DNA of 64,000 nucleotides, taken from the NCBI GenBank assembly GCA_013076295.1, contig RQOL01000437.1:1-64000 (forward strand), given 5' to 3'. How positions within the stretch are numbered: position 1 is the stretch's first letter; every line of letters starts with the position of its first letter. This DNA comes from Sanderia malayensis. Its lineage: Eukaryota; Cnidaria; Scyphozoa; Semaeostomeae; Pelagiidae. Positions 63,804 to 64,000 of the stretch are shown here, piece after piece. Both the position numbers and the translations under genes were made by a program. The notes below the pieces were generated by a model. It worked only from the letters and a program-made list of their open reading frames with translations, searched no databases and was not told the DNA's origin.

Positions 63804-64000
63804 TCAATTTTGTTAACTTCCCACTTTTGATGATTTCCTTCTTTTGATGACTACCCGCCTGCTCTTGACTTCCCACTTTTGATGACCTCAGATGTTTTCT
63901 TGACTTCCCACTTTTTCTTGAGTTCGCACGTTTTCTTGACCTCCCACTTTTTCTTTTCTTCCCAATTTTGGTGAGTTCCCACTATTGATGACTTCTCATT
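63804..64000. repeat. 1,356-bp higher-order unit, start of copy 3 (cut by window end)
   Basis: The first 197 bp match 62448-62644 at the same 1,356-bp offset, including the CGCCTGCTCTTGAC, GACCTCAGATG and GAGTTCGCACG variants. The tandem series therefore continues beyond the window. Confidence 0.85.

Larger units (their letters stand above)
1..64000. repeat. Satellite/minisatellite array of 17- and 18-bp monomers filling the window
   Basis: Every line of the window is made of head-to-tail copies of GACTTCCCACTTTTGAT (17 bp) and GACTTCCCACTTTTTCTT (18 bp), in one orientation throughout, plus point variants such as GACATCCCA, GACCTCCCA, GAGTTCCCACTATT, GACTTTCCATTTTTGGT and GAATTCTCAC. The common core is TTCCCACTTTT; the 3' part switches between GAT and TCTT. 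No inversion of orientation, inserted mobile element or unique spacer is visible. Base composition is strand-asymmetric, with T and C dominating the + strand. The form is that of tandemly repeated heterochromatic eukaryotic DNA; I do not recognise it as a named satellite and cannot assign a taxon. No CDS, tRNA or rRNA is supported anywhere in the array. Confidence 0.97.

Noticed and set aside
1..64000. CRISPR array with short repeats and spacers
   Set aside because: There are no unique spacers. The alternating 17/18-bp units are all variants of one monomer, the period is too short and no cas genes are present.
1..64000. G-quadruplex array from GGG in each - strand monomer
   Set aside because: Successive GGG runs are about 14-15 bases apart, too far for a canonical quadruplex with loops up to about seven bases.
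1..64000. Classical H-DNA/triplex-forming mirror repeats
   Set aside because: Pyrimidine runs are interrupted in each monomer by the A of CCCAC and by GA or GAT, so no long pure homopurine-homopyrimidine mirror tract is seen.
1..64000. CENP-B box within the 17-bp monomer
   Set aside because: The box is also 17 bp, but its essential TTCG and CGGGA parts are not matched; GACTTCCCACTTTTGAT has no CpG.
1..64000. Telomere-type repeats
   Set aside because: No run of TTAGGG, TTTAGGG or similar short G-rich unit was seen; the monomer is 17-18 bp.

Overview
The whole 64 kb window is one uninterrupted block of tandemly repeated satellite (minisatellite-type) DNA. I see no unique sequence, protein-coding gene, RNA gene, CRISPR array, transposon or regulatory region. 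On the + strand the array is built from two short related monomers: a 17-bp form, GACTTCCCACTTTTGAT, and an 18-bp form, GACTTCCCACTTTTTCTT. They are mixed with a limited set of point-variant monomers. At 17-18 bp per unit the window holds roughly 3,600 monomers. The array is strongly strand-asymmetric: the + strand is about three-quarters pyrimidine, judged from the two consensus monomers (T about 46%, C about 31%). The - strand is purine-rich, reading AAGTGGGAAGTC again and again.

An array of this size, with nested higher-order structure and no coding content, suggests heterochromatic DNA of a eukaryotic chromosome (centromeric, pericentromeric, subtelomeric or an interstitial heterochromatin block). 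Nothing in the window identifies the taxon, and I do not recognise the monomer as a named satellite. The many open frames on the - strand are a by-product of the repeat. The 18-bp unit has no stop codon in any - strand frame. The 17-bp unit shifts the frame by one, so three peptide ladders (KWEVKK, SGKSRK and VGSQEK types) run into each other.

Variant monomers act as landmarks and show a nested higher-order organisation. In 0.2-18 kb an approximately 732-bp block recurs, sitting in larger units of about 2.5-3.8 kb. In 18-32 kb a clean tandem duplication of about 2.84 kb (24159-26995 and 26996-29831) has a visible junction. In 32-38 kb there is a second version of the 24-29 kb sequence, carrying many one- and two-base indels that the other copies lack. 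In 38-49 kb there is a 2.33-kb tandem duplication (39.2-43.9 kb) and a 609-bp one (about 45.3-46.5 kb). In 49-56 kb there is a 3.5-kb duplication whose copies differ by whole numbers of monomers. In 56.5-58.7 kb sequence like that at 24.6-26.9 kb returns, about 32 kb away. From about 61.1 kb to the end a 1,356-bp unit is tandemly repeated at least 2.1 times and runs out of the window.

The main interest is the layered duplication record, diagnostic shared mutations that order the copies, an indel-rich island that may be an assembly-quality artefact, and the dense array of a GTGGGAA motif on the - strand, which resembles the DNA cores bound by RBPJ/CSL and Ikaros-family proteins. That last link is inference only.
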